Under the pieces are notes generated by a model that was given only the letters and a program-made list of their open reading frames with translations, did not search any database and was not told the origin of the DNA. Below, piece after piece: positions 8,988 to 18,094 of a stretch of 21,153 bases of DNA. Source of the DNA: Saccoglossus kowalevskii (Eukaryota; Hemichordata; Enteropneusta; Harrimaniidae); contig NW_003153259.1 in assembly GCF_000003605.2 (NCBI RefSeq), positions 55,692 to 76,844 on the forward strand, written 5' to 3'. Numbering within the stretch: position 1 is the first letter of the stretch; each line of letters begins with the position of its first letter. The translations under genes and the position numbers were made by a program.

Positions 8988-10395
8988 ATTCATGTGTTAT
9001 GAATGACAGTTTGTACACAATCTTGAAACTTTTGAAATGCAATGATGTTTATTCTTTACTTTTTGTTTTTATTTAAAATGAGATATTGGTACATAAGTAT
9101 GATATGCATATCTTGAAATTCATTAACTTTTTAATCCCATGACACAGTACGTTTCATTCCATACATATTTAGTGACAGAGATAATGCAATGATTTACTAT
9201 AGTCACATATCACACATTGCACTGTGTTAGAAATATAAACATTAGGACAGCAATTCACTATGATCTTCCCTCAGAATGTCGTCTAAACTGTTTACATTAT
9301 TCATTTTATTTGTATGAGATTTCAGGCTTACACTATCTGTACATATAAAATCAAAATTATATTGTTATACCCATGCAAATTTTTGAGGAAGAATGAGTTA
9401 ATTTATTATTTTTCAGTTAATGCTTGTAAGTAGCAAATATGTAAAAAAATTCTGATTTTTATTTGCGGATTATCGTTACTAGGAAAAATGATCCATTGTT
9501 TATATATTGTGTTGTGTATTACTATGTGTATATTGTACACATTAACCAGTAATCAACTTGTGATTGGTAGCTGCAAATGTAGTTATGTTAAATTTAATAA
9601 GGTTATCATTGTTGAAATTTTGAGTTGGTCTTGTGAATATTTGTATCACTGAAATTGGCAGGCCACTGTGCTTAACACATTTTTACATTAAACAAGACTG
9701 CATCAGTTCAGAATTGTATGACGAACACACTTCTACAGTGATTTGAGTAAATTAAATTAGGTTTGTATACTTTGAGAGTATGTAGAGCTAAACATTATCA
9801 TTTGTCACCCATCCCCTAATAAGCAAGCATTATTTGTAGTCAATTGGAAATTGTCTTTTTCATCCAAAGTTAAAAATGTGTCACTAAAAGATACATAGCA
9901 TTCATTGTTGAAAACCAGCATATACATTGTATTTTAGCAGGCAACTTTTTGAAAAGTTTAACCTAAGGTTTATTTCTATTTATGTATTCCACAAGCTGTG
10001 CACCAAAGTTTAGTTGCAATACATGGTGCTATATTAAAATTGAAAATACTGTGTTTTAAGATTATTTTATTGATGATATTTTTAGTGTGTTGGTAAAGGT
10101 TCTTGTTTGTGTATTCATGTAAATGCCAGTTTCTTTATAGTCCATCTGTTGTGAAATTAAGAAATTTAAATATCAAGTAAAAACCTTTGTGTTGTCTATT
10201 TAAATATTTAGGTAACTGTTGGTGTCATCTATTTTTGACTCCTGTGTGTGATGCACACAATGGGAATCTTTGTGGTTAGTGTATGTCTGAAAGGTGTCAA
10301 CTGTGGACATTGTTTTTAATATATACCAACTTCCGAGGATCTTTTTCATAGTCTTCAGAAAACAATTTATATTAATAGTTTATTTGATTATTAAT
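8988..10395. other. Intergenic, AT-rich, no gene seen
   Basis: About 1.4 kb of AT-rich sequence. I find no coding exon, RNA gene or clear repeat in either strand. Confidence 0.55.
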
Positions 10396-10495
10396 ACGTT
10401 TTGCGTAGCTTAGGTTTAGTAAAGATATGGTACAGTTTATACTAATATAATTGTACCATACCTTCCCACTTTACTAAACCTAAGCTTTGCAAACA
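10396..10495. mobile_element. Foldback hairpin element (about 100 bp)
   Basis: A perfect 18-bp inverted repeat, AGCTTAGGTTTAGTAAAG against its complement at about 10468-10485. An inner repeat (TATGGTACA / TGTACCATA) and imperfect outer extensions (GTTTTGC / GCAAAC) surround a short AT loop. Size and shape suggest a small MITE or foldback element. No target duplication could be assigned. Confidence 0.65.
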
Positions 10496-10654
10496 TTTCT
10501 ATGTTCAGTCTTGGGATATTCAACTGAATTAAAACATTGAATTGCATTGTAATTGAGTTTAATTAAAATGCAACCCTATATAGAAACGTAGAGTCCATAT
10601 CGCAACTATATTAAAAGTTAATCCAATGAAGGCCTTGGAACACACGGAATACAA

Positions 10655-11340
10655 GTATGCATGTTCCACTGATATCTCAAGAACCGTATGTTGGTTTTTG
10701 ATGAAACTTGGGACATAGATGTTCTGGACTAATGCACAGATTTGATTAGTTTTGGGTAAAAATCCATGCATATAATTAACCTAATTTTCATAATGATTAG
10801 TAAATTTTCGGCTTTTCTACTTATTAATCACATTTCAATTCGTCCCATAAATAAAGTTCGCAGGGGGAAAAGGTAATCCACAGATATTATTAGTTTAATG
10901 TTGATGATCATGTGAATTGACTATCTATTATTTGGCCATTACTGATTATCTGAAAAAAAATCAGATTTAAATTGAATTCATCAGAGGTGCTCTGGAATTA
11001 GATTAAAAATCAAATGTGTTTACTGTATGTATTATAAATGTTCATGATGTGGATCGCATTGTTTTAATGTTGTGTATCTCAAATACCAGACTATTACCGG
11101 TAGTTGCTAAACTTCTCGTTTGAAAATCAAATCTTAAATTTTGAATTAATTTTAAAGGGTGGCAGTCGTCGTGCCGCGTCCTGTTTGATATGGGACTCAT
11201 AGTGACGTATACAACGCTTGTAAAATACATTGTTTATTTACATGAAATTCGAACACGTGCTGCGCAACGACACCGCCCTTTAATATGTCTCCAATATTCT
11301 CAGCACAGGAGTTCTTTCTAAGCTTTCTTTGATTCTAGTT
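10655..11340 (-). mobile_element. HINE-B copy, inverted, partial, with nested MITE
   Basis: The reverse complement matches the HINE-B element at 16330-17797. 11284-11340 corresponds to the 5' end of HINE-B (AATCAAAGAAAGCTTAGAAA, then CTCC...TGTGCTGAGA). 10655-10850 corresponds to a core unit (CATGGATTTTTACC, CTAATCAAATCTG, CAAGTTTCATCAAAAACC, TTCTTGAGATATCAGTGGAA). It seems to hold only one to two core units and lacks the 3' terminal hairpin. A TTAA-flanked MITE (11156-11279) is inserted in it. Confidence 0.65.
11156..11279. mobile_element. TTAA-flanked MITE (piggyBac-like), copy 1
   Basis: A 124-bp element with terminal inverted repeats (AGGGTGGCAGTCGT / complement of AACGACACCGCCCT). It is flanked directly by TTAA on the left (11152-11155) and right (11280-11283). 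The TTAA duplication is the signature of piggyBac-superfamily transposition. The unoccupied site is seen in the related HINE-B copy, where a single TTAA (16382-16385) sits between GAGACACA and ATATAATTTG. The interior (CGTATACAAC, TTGTTTATTTACAT, AAATTCGAACA) matches copy 2 at 15775-15887. It is non-coding and therefore non-autonomous. Confidence 0.8.
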
Positions 11341-11640
11341 GTTAGTTCTAGAAATCACTGTCAATGTCGTCTATCTCTCCGGTTATGCCCTCTACTATAA
11401 CTTAAAGCTAAAATCACAGACTGGATATTCCTACAAAAGGTGTATGAAAGAAATACTGTATATCCAGAATTCAAGTCCACAGCAATACAACACGTGTATA
11501 AAACCTCCAAGGGAAGCCAGTCAAAATACAGGTACGACAATCATTGCTCTCAAAATGGGTCTTGAGGGTTGCTAAGTCTTGCCCCATTTTAGAATGTATT
11601 GACCCGGTAATAATGAATATTCATGAGCACAGAAACTGTC
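11341..11640. other. Intergenic, no gene seen
   Basis: About 300 bp with no recognisable feature. A 78-codon open frame overlaps it, but has no family resemblance or splice context. Confidence 0.5.
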
Positions 11641-11955
11641 ATGAATAAATAACAAAATTTTCAGGTCTTCTGGAATCATGCCCATTTTACGACTTCCCAA
11701 ACAATTTCTACCTTTCGTTCAACTTATTCTTTCAAGCCAAATTTTTGTCTTTCTTCTACTGTACTACCAACCAACTTCATATTTTTTCCAATTTGTGTCT
11801 AAAAATTTGACTAACTTACCATTTAGAACCTTCTGTCCTCACTTATTGACATTCTAACTTTCAAAAGCAACTTTTATGAAATTTTTTCGACTTTTTGTGC
11901 ATCTTTTCTTTTCAACCAACATTTTCAACTTTCTATCTCGCAGATTGACTATATA
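11640..11955. repeat. Degenerate CCAAC/ACTTTC pyrimidine-rich repeat, block 1
   Basis: An irregular array of short motifs such as ACTTTC, CCAAC, AATTTT and TTTTCGACTTT with imperfect 15-40 bp spacing. The same texture reappears at about 12150-12231, 12549-12697 and 13690-14060, where the intervening DNA is recognisable transposons. The unit is too diverged to define a consensus by eye. Confidence 0.5.
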
Positions 11956-11961
11956 ACCCTC

Positions 11962-12147
11962 TACTGTGGAATACTTTATTTTCGCTGGAATTAATTTTCG
12001 CTGAAAAGGCTTTTTGGGCGTTTTGTATGGAATTTATTTTCACTGATTTTTGATGAGTTTAATGTGAAATATAGAAAAAAAAGTATATTCGCTGGATTTT
12101 ATTTTCACGAAATCATCCCTTCAGCGAAAATAAAGTATTCTACAGTA
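11962..12147. mobile_element. 186-bp TIR MITE (TACTGTRGAATACTTTATTT type)
   Basis: Terminal inverted repeats of about 27 bp with two or three mismatches begin TACTGTGGAATACTTTATTT on the left. On the right they are the complement of AATAAAGTATTCTACAGTA. The interior repeats ATTTTCGCTG-like motifs. There is no coding capacity. Target duplication is uncertain. Similar TIRs are, to my recollection, common in marine invertebrate genomes. Confidence 0.85.
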
Positions 12148-12231
12148 TTTTGTCTTTGCATACTTTTTCGAAATTCCTACCATTTTGATATTCCATACTA
12201 CTGTTCTAACTTTATATTCAACCAAATTTTT

Positions 12232-12548
12232 AGCTTATCATACGAGTGATTGTCAGTCGTCATCATCATCCGTGTCAATGTTTCACTTTTTCAACTTCTT
12301 CATGAAAACTGCAATTCTTATTTCTTTGATACTTGCTGTATATATACCTTGGGCAGATTTGTTTATTTTGTGATATCTACAATAACCTAATTGTGATGAA
12401 TATTTTTGGTAAAGTGATATTGTCTGATTGCTTTGATACTATGCATATAGGTACCTCTGGTAGACCTCTCTCAGATTTTCTAATGATATCTTCAGTTCTT
12501 TAATTGAAATATGCATTGCCAACAGTGGGAGGCTGCTTGTTTGATTTT
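12232..12548 (-). mobile_element. HINE-A, inverted truncated copy
   Basis: The reverse complement of this segment matches HINE-A at 12698-13392. The sequence from AGCTTATCATACGAGTGATTG through GTGTCAATGTTT corresponds to the 3' end of HINE-A, and GATATCTTCAGTTCTTTAAT...GGCTGCTTGTTT to its 5' end. It holds about one core unit where the other copy has four. Both terminal structures are damaged: the 3' hairpin is cleanly missing between its two AGCT ends, and about 16 bp is lost around the 5' subterminal repeat. Confidence 0.8.
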
Positions 12549-12697
12549 TCAAACCAGTATTTATAACTCCTGACTTACCAACATGTGACTTTCTCAAGAC
12601 TTTCCAGCCAAATTATTACTTTCTACCACACTTTTTCTCATGCAGTTTTTTGCGTTGGCTGATTTATTATTTTATTTGGAGCTGAATTTTTACATAA
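12549..12697. repeat. Degenerate ACTTTC repeat between inverted HINE-A copies
   Basis: Contains ACTTACCAACATGTGACTTT, ACTTTCCAGCC and ACTTTCTACC, the same texture as the degenerate repeat block at 11640-11955. It separates the two inverted HINE-A copies. Confidence 0.45.
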
Positions 12698-13392
12698 ATT
12701 AAACAAGCAGCCTATCGGCTGAGATAGCTCCGCTGTTAGCAATGCACATGGCAATTAAAGAACAGAAGATATCATTAGAAAATGAACAAATCTGAGAGAG
12801 GTCCACATGTAGTACCTATATGTATAATATATCAAAGCAATTGGACTTGCGGTTTTCAACAATAAGTCGAAAATATCACTTTTTACCAAAAATATTCATC
12901 AAAATTAGAGAATTAAAGATATCATTATGAAATGAACAAATCTGAGAGAGGTCCACATGTAGTACCTATATATGTAATATCAAAGCAATTGGACTTGCGG
13001 TTTTCAACAAGAAGTCGAAAATATCACTTTTTACCAAAAATATTCACCAAAATTAGAGAATTGAAGATATCATTACAAAATCAACAAATCTGAGAGAGGT
13101 CCACATGTAGTACCTATATATGTAATATCAAAGCGGTTTTCAACAAAAAGTCGAAAATATCACTTTTTACCAAAAATATTCACCAAAATTAGAGAATTGA
13201 AGATATCATCATGAAATGAACAAATCTGAGAGAGGTCTACCCAAGGTACATATACACCAAGTATCAAAGCATTCAGGCTTGTAGTTTTCAAGAAGAAGTT
13301 GAAAAAGTAAAACATTGACACGGACGACGACGACGGACGGACAATCACTCATATGATAAGCTCCGCTCGACAAAGTCGACAGCGGAGCTAAT
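12698..13392 (+). mobile_element. HINE-A: HINE/pearl-like element with four core repeats
   Basis: Architecture in order: a short 5' segment (AAGCAGCCTATCGGCTGAGA); a 12-bp subterminal inverted repeat TAGCTCCGCTGT (12725-12736); four tandem core units marked by GAGAGAGGTC at 12794, 12944, 13092 and 13228 (periods 150, 148, 136); an ACGG/ACG microsatellite (13317-13341); and a 3' terminal hairpin. The second hairpin strand, ACAGCGGAGCTA (13379-13390), is the exact complement of the 5' subterminal repeat. Subterminal inverted repeats, a 3' hairpin, a central minisatellite and an ACGG-type microsatellite are the known layout of Helentron-associated HINEs and bivalve pearl elements. It has no coding capacity. 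Confidence 0.7.
13359..13389 (+). other. 3' terminal hairpin of HINE-A
   Basis: AGCTCCGCT pairs with AGCGGAGCT, and the inner CGAC pairs with GTCG around an AAA loop. It has the same two-step design as the hairpins at 17763-17794 and 18095-18129. Confidence 0.85.
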
Positions 13393-13689
13393 AAAAACCA
13401 GGAAACCAATTTCTTTATTATATTTCAATGATTCATCCTGTTAAAGTTTAGAATAATGAGACGACTGAATCTGCTTCATACTAGGATCTGTGTCTTATAT
13501 GACAGATGATTTTAGTTTTACTACCGGTATAACCAATTTCCACATCTTTGCAGCAGAATACCTCTCTTTGGGATATGTTTGCCAGCTTTTGTAGAAAATG
13601 ACTGGCTTTAACAAAAACATGTTGGTATATATAATAAGCTTTGTATACAATGAGAGTAATGCAAAAATGATACAAGATGTCATCTTTCC
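13393..13689. other. Intergenic, no gene seen
   Basis: About 300 bp of AT-rich sequence. Short open frames on both strands have no recognisable content. Confidence 0.5.
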
Positions 13690-14060
13690 TGCCAACATTT
13701 CAAATTCCTTTCAGACAAATTTTCACCTTTCCAATAATGGTAAATTTTCACAACTTTCTAAATATGTCTTTAGGCCCAACCACCGATATCTACCTCCCAA
13801 ACTAACAACTTTTACTGCAAACATTTTGTATATTCCTTACAACTTCCAGAACATGTTTTTAGACTTCCCTAAACCTTATTTTTTTTAACTTCCAGGCAAT
13901 TTTCATTATTTATGACTTAGCATTCAAATCAACCCTTTCTACCATCTTCCACCCAACCTTTTGGACTTTCTTTCGACTCTCCAACCAACTTATAAGGCAT
14001 TTTTAACTTTTCACTGGACTTTCCTCTAAATTTAAGACTCTCCAACCATCCAAAATGAAG
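13690..14060. repeat. Degenerate CCAAC/ACTTTC pyrimidine-rich repeat, block 2
   Basis: A long run of motifs such as AAATTTTCAC, ACTTTC, CCCAACC, CGACTCTCCAACCAACTT and GACTTTCC, without a fixed period. It matches the texture of the block at 11640-11955. A 96-codon open frame here is explained by the low stop content of pyrimidine-rich sequence. Confidence 0.5.
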
Positions 14061-14791
14061 CTGATGTCCCTTTAAAGCAGATTCTCTGAAAATCTTTTTT
14101 AGATCAAGAGTTTTGAGTAATGAATAAAAAAACTAAATGTTGCAGACCTATTGAATCTTTATTACGCAAGCACAAACTAATGGAATCAATTAAAATACAA
14201 AAGTTGAATACTATACGTAGTTTTGTGTTATCTACAATGAACAGTAAATGTAACTAGTTTTTTTATCAATATATACTATTAACTGTTGTGTCAAATTGAT
14301 TCCTGTAACACTTTACCCTGCATCAATGTCAGAAGACTTCAACCATGGGCAATACTCATTTGCATACTAAACAGGTTTTACATGGGTACTCAAATTTAGA
14401 ATGCTCATAATATTCAATCATTCATCAAAATTTTTATATTTCATGTTTTTTTTATGGCTAGAAGTCATGCATGATTTCTTTGACAAGAGATTAGTTGAGT
14501 ATAACTGTCAATTAATTTACAAATGTAGGTAATGTGAGTTTTTATTGTGATATCCTAGACACTAGACTATTCAAACAACATTGTGAACACAAAGGATTCG
14601 ATTTATACAAACATACATTGTTGTTGAGTGAGACACCTTATGTCCCTTGGATCTTTTCAGGACAGCAGTGTCTGTTAAAAACTCAAAATGCAAAGCAATG
14701 TTGCAAGGCAAACTAGAAACACACTATTTGATTTGGTCTTAGCAGGAATTCTGATTTATAACTGAGCTGTTTTAGTGAAATAGTTTTATTG
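14061..14791. other. Intergenic between repeat block and PFAS 3' end
   Basis: About 730 bp of AT-rich sequence. Two possible - strand poly(A) signals for PFAS are present (TTTATT on + at 14785-14790 and around 14541). No gene is seen; a 60-codon + strand open frame at 14534 has no recognisable features. Confidence 0.5.
14785..14790 (-). terminator. Candidate PFAS poly(A) signal AATAAA beside the stop codon
   Basis: On the - strand the sequence reads TAA C AATAAA, so the signal begins two bases after the last base of the stop codon at 14792. If used it would give a 3' UTR of only a few tens of bases. A second candidate lies near 14541. Confidence 0.4.
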
Positions 14792-15105
14792 TTAAGACTG
14801 ATTTTCAAGACACCACACACAAGCATTTTGAAACATGCGTAACCAAGGTGATACTTTTAAAGTTTTCCTCCATTCATTAGGCATCCATGGCCACTGCCAA
14901 ACTAAGGTACATCTCTCTGGATGCGGCATCATGGCAAGATGGCGGCCATCACGTGAGCAAAGTGCAGCAATGCCATTGGGAGAACCATTTGGATTTAATG
15001 GATATTGTGTTGTAACATCACCGATATCATCTACATAACGTATAGGAGCAAGGTTATTTTTGAGCACATTTTGTAGAATCTCATCATTCAGAAACTTCAT
15101 ATTAC
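14792..15105 (-). CDS. PFAS: PFAS terminal exon (C-terminal end of GATase domain)
   Basis: Phosphoribosylformylglycinamidine synthase (FGAR amidotransferase) makes FGAM from FGAR, ATP and glutamine, the fourth step of de novo purine synthesis in the cytosol. This last exon is 314 nt: two bases finishing a split Gly codon, 103 codons and TAA. It encodes QYPLNPNGSPNGIAALCSRD, then GRHLAMMPHPER, the segment with the catalytic His and Glu (H-P-E) of the class I glutamine amidotransferase triad. It ends with a conserved WQW...SPWLRMFQNA...W tail. The native C-terminus looks intact. Acceptor is TTTATAG on the - strand. The conserved aromatic-rich tail and Asn-Gly motif match animal PFAS from memory. 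Confidence 0.96.
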
Positions 15106-15487
15106 CTATAAATATAAACAACACAAAGTTATTTTACTGGAATTATATTTCTAATGGCTACAGTGATTGATTTGAAGAAGGATACATTAATTTATTCAAC
15201 AAGCTCTAATAAAAGTTAAATGTATGAAGCTATGAATATTTTTTAAGGAAATTTATATGTTTATAGAACATTCACCTTCACACTTCACTCCAGAAAACAT
15301 TGGTGGATATATTGCCATGCAACCATTAATGAACTGTGATTGGTCATGTTGCTTTCAATAACCATTGGAATTTATAAAACAGTTATAAATATTTGACATA
15401 AAAAACATTCATGCCTTTATTCACTGTATATGGATTGTAGCATACATTGGCTAATTTAGGATATAAATCATTACATAGTTATGTTAC
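15106..15487 (-). other. PFAS: PFAS last intron
   Basis: A 382-bp AT-rich intron from GTAACA to TATTTATAG on the - strand. No repeat is recognised. Confidence 0.8.
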
Positions 15488-15655
15488 CTTCACCATGTGC
15501 CACCCAAACACCAAGTGTGGAGCAATCCATTCCTTTCAACATTATAGCTGGACTTGACTGAATCTGGACACTCACAAAACGAGATTCAAATCTCTCTGAG
15601 TTATTGTGAGTCAAGAAGACGCCTTGTTGAGCAGAGGCACAGTCACCATCTTGGT
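15488..15655 (-). CDS. PFAS: PFAS exon (second from last)
   Basis: A 168-nt exon, acceptor ATACAG and donor GTAACA on the - strand. It begins with two bases completing an Asp codon, has 55 full codons, and ends with one base of a Gly codon. It encodes QDGDCASAQQGVFLTHNNSE, then RFESRFVSV, SSPAIMLKGM, and ends VWVAHGEG. The N-(L/S)-(S)-(G/E)-R-(Y/F)-E-S-R motif and V-W-x-A-H-G-E-G are hallmarks of the PurL/PFAS amidotransferase domain. Neighbouring phases join perfectly. Confidence 0.96.
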
Positions 15656-15774
15656 CTGTATAAAAAAATATAGCATTAGGACTGTTGATAGTTCAATGAT
15701 AACACTTTGCGAAATATATAAAATACAAGTCATTGAAAATTTCTTTAAAGTTCTTTTTGTGCTCGTCATATTAA

Positions 15775-15887
15775 ATTGGAGGGGTTGTCGCGAGTGTGTC
15801 CTTGAAACTCGAGTCCCAAATGGCGTATACAACAGATTGTTTATTTACATCAAATTCGAACATGTGTTGCGTGATGACCCCTTCAGT
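15775..15887. mobile_element. TTAA-flanked MITE (piggyBac-like), copy 2
   Basis: A 113-bp element flanked by TTAA at 15771-15774 and 15888-15891. Its imperfect terminal repeats (ATTGGAGGGGTTGTC / complement of GATGACCCCTTCAGT) and interior (GCGTATACAAC, TTGTTTATTTACAT, AAATTCGAACATGTGTTGCG) match copy 1 at 11156-11279 in the same orientation. It lies about 115 bp upstream of a PFAS exon acceptor. Confidence 0.75.
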
Positions 15888-17714
15888 TTAAGACATAGCA
15901 AAGAAAAACATAGATCACAAGTGAAAGCACGTCCAAGTTATCACATTTTAAACAAACAAGATGGCCGCCAGTCAGCCACATTCAATTGACATGTACCCAT
16001 TTATGACATACTAAATATCAATGAAAATGATACATGGGTTACAGAGATAATAGTAATATGGCCAAAAATAAAAACAGCCGTTATTCGGGCATCTTTTATC
16101 TGATTATGAAACAAAGTGACACGTATGATGTATGTGCCAAATTTGAAGGAAAATGGTACATAAATCTCGAAAATATAGTCGTAAGGCCAAAAATTCAGAT
16201 GGCTGTCAATCAGCCATCCTTGATCCAATTTTGAAACAAACTGTCATGGACATGTATTCCAACATGTATAAAGTATGTGCAAAATTTGAATAAAAACTGA
16301 AAAAGCATGTCCAAGATACCACATTTCAAATCAAAGAAAGCTTAGAAAGAACTCCCATGTGCTGAGAGTATTAGAGACACATTAAATATAATTTGAAATT
16401 ACTTAGCTGAAAACTAATTATGCAAATCAGAAAATTAACATGAACAGATTTGATTGTAAAACTAATGAGGTCTACGCAATGTAACAAAAACTCTATGTAC
16501 CAAGTTTAATTGAAATGTGATTAGAACCAAAAAATTATGAATTATTATGCTAATTAGGAAAATAATATGAACAGTTTTACCCCAAACTAATTAGGTTTGT
16601 ACATTGTCCTAGAGCATCTTTGTACTAAGTTTCATTAAAATGGAAATTAGTACTTTAGATATCAGTGTGAAAGCTTAAAATTGGTTAATTATGCAAATTG
16701 GGTAATTAATATGTACAGATTTTAACCCACAATTATCCAGGTCTGTCTATTGTCCTACAGCATCCATGTATAAACATTCATTGATATGTGATGATTAGTA
16801 CCTGAGATATCAGTGTGAAAGTTGGAAATTGGTTAATTATGCAAATTAGGTAATTAATATGCACAATTATTTACCCTGAAACTAATCAGGTCTCTGCATA
16901 GTCCTAAAGGATCTATGTACCAAGTTTCATTGAAATGCGATGATTAGTACTTGAGATACCCATGGAAAAGCTGAAAATTAACTAATTATGCAAATTAGGT
17001 GATTAATATGCACAAATATTTATCTGAAACAATCAATCTCTGCATAGTTCTTGAGTATGTAAGTACCAAGTTTCATTGAAATGTAATATCAAAAGCTGAA
17101 AATTAATTAATTATGTAAATTATTATATGTACTGATATTACCATAAAAACTATCAGGTCTGTGCAGTGTCATATGACATCTATGTACCAAGTTTCATTGA
17201 AATGTGATGATTAGTACTTGAGATATCAGTGGAAAAATCGAAAATTGACTAATCATTATGCAAATTAGGTAATTAGTATCCACGGATTATTACCAAAAAC
17301 TAATCAAAACCTAGCATTTGTTCAGAGCATCTATGTACCAAGTTTCATCAAAATCCAATGAGTGGTTGTTTAGATATCAGTGGAACAGTCATGGAACCAC
17401 TAAAAAATAGCTAATTATCATGCAAATTAGGTAATTAATATGCACGGATTTTTACCAAAAACTAATCAAATCTGCGCATATGTTCAGAGCATCTATGTAC
17501 CAAGTTTCATCAAAAGCCAATGAGTGGTTCTTTAGATATCAGTGGAACAGTCATAGAACAGCTAAAACTTAGCTAATTATCATGCAAATTAGGTAGTTAA
17601 CGAGCATGGATTTTTACCAAAACCTAATCAAATCTGCGCATTGGCCCAGAGCATCTATGCACCAAGTTTCATCAAAAACCGATGTATGGTTCTTGAGATA
17701 GCAGTGGAACAGTT

Positions 17715-17752
17715 GGACACACATACACACACACACACACATACAGACACAC
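17715..17752. repeat. CA-rich microsatellite in HINE-B
   Basis: An interrupted (CA)n tract with CATACA and CAGACA variants, in the position where HINE-A and HINE-C carry ACGG-type repeats. Confidence 0.9.
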
Positions 17753-17762
17753 TAACTGCAAA

Positions 17763-17794
17763 GACTCCCATTTTGTGCTTTGCACATGGGAGTC
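17763..17794 (+). other. 3' terminal hairpin of HINE-B
   Basis: GACTCCCAT pairs with ATGGGAGTC, and the inner GTGC pairs with GCAC around a TTT loop. Confidence 0.85.
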
Positions 17795-18094
17795 AAAAAC
17801 AAACAAGATGCCTGCCAGTCGGCCATCTTTGATCCAATTGCGAAAGAAATTGTCATGGACATGCATCCTAACATGTATAATCTTTGTACCAAGTTTGAAT
17901 GAAAACTGACAAAGCATTTTAAAAAAAACAAGATGGCTTCCAGTTGGCCATTTTGAATCAAATCGCTAAACCACTGCATGTGCATATGTCCCACATAAAG
18001 TACTAGGCACATGCAAAGAATGAACGGAATCGGTCCAAGGGATTCTGAGATATGACTCTGGAAGGATGCACTGACGGACGGAGACCGAATTGTA

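Larger units (their letters stand above)
16330..17797 (+). mobile_element. HINE-B: HINE/pearl-like element nested in HINE-C
   Basis: Begins with about 20 bp (TCAAAGAAAGCTTAGAAAGA), then the 12-bp subterminal repeat ACTCCCATGTGC (16351-16362). About eight or nine core units of 120-163 bp follow, marked by CAAGTTTCATYRAAA (near 16501, 16626, 16921, 17068, 17188, 17339, 17502 and 17662) and TAATTATGCAAATTAGGTAA. A CA microsatellite precedes a 3' hairpin whose final strand GCACATGGGAGT (17782-17793) exactly complements the 5' repeat. Same plan as HINE-A, different sequence. An inverted partial copy lies at 10655-11340. Non-coding. Confidence 0.7.

Noticed and set aside
12064-12373. Open frames of 61-62 codons overlapping the foldback MITE and HINE-A
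   Set aside because: They run across transposon boundaries, and the same peptide (SSSSVSMF..FFNFF) appears from the inverted HINE-A copy on the opposite strand. That shows it is repeat sequence.
13598-13888. 96-codon open frame on the + strand
   Set aside because: It is pyrimidine-rich degenerate repeat with few stops. There is no recognisable domain, and similar texture occurs elsewhere in non-coding blocks.
14930-14960. CAAGATGGCGGCC resembling the HINE-C core motif
   Set aside because: It lies in the PFAS last exon and encodes part of the conserved GRHLAMMPHPER segment, so the similarity is coincidental.
15606-15989. 127-codon + strand open frame
   Set aside because: Its start overlaps the PFAS exon in antisense, and it then runs through intron and a TTAA MITE. 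It has no coherent protein content.
17641-18012. Open frames of 63-86 codons across HINE-B and HINE-C
   Set aside because: They cross a CA microsatellite and element junctions and match no family.
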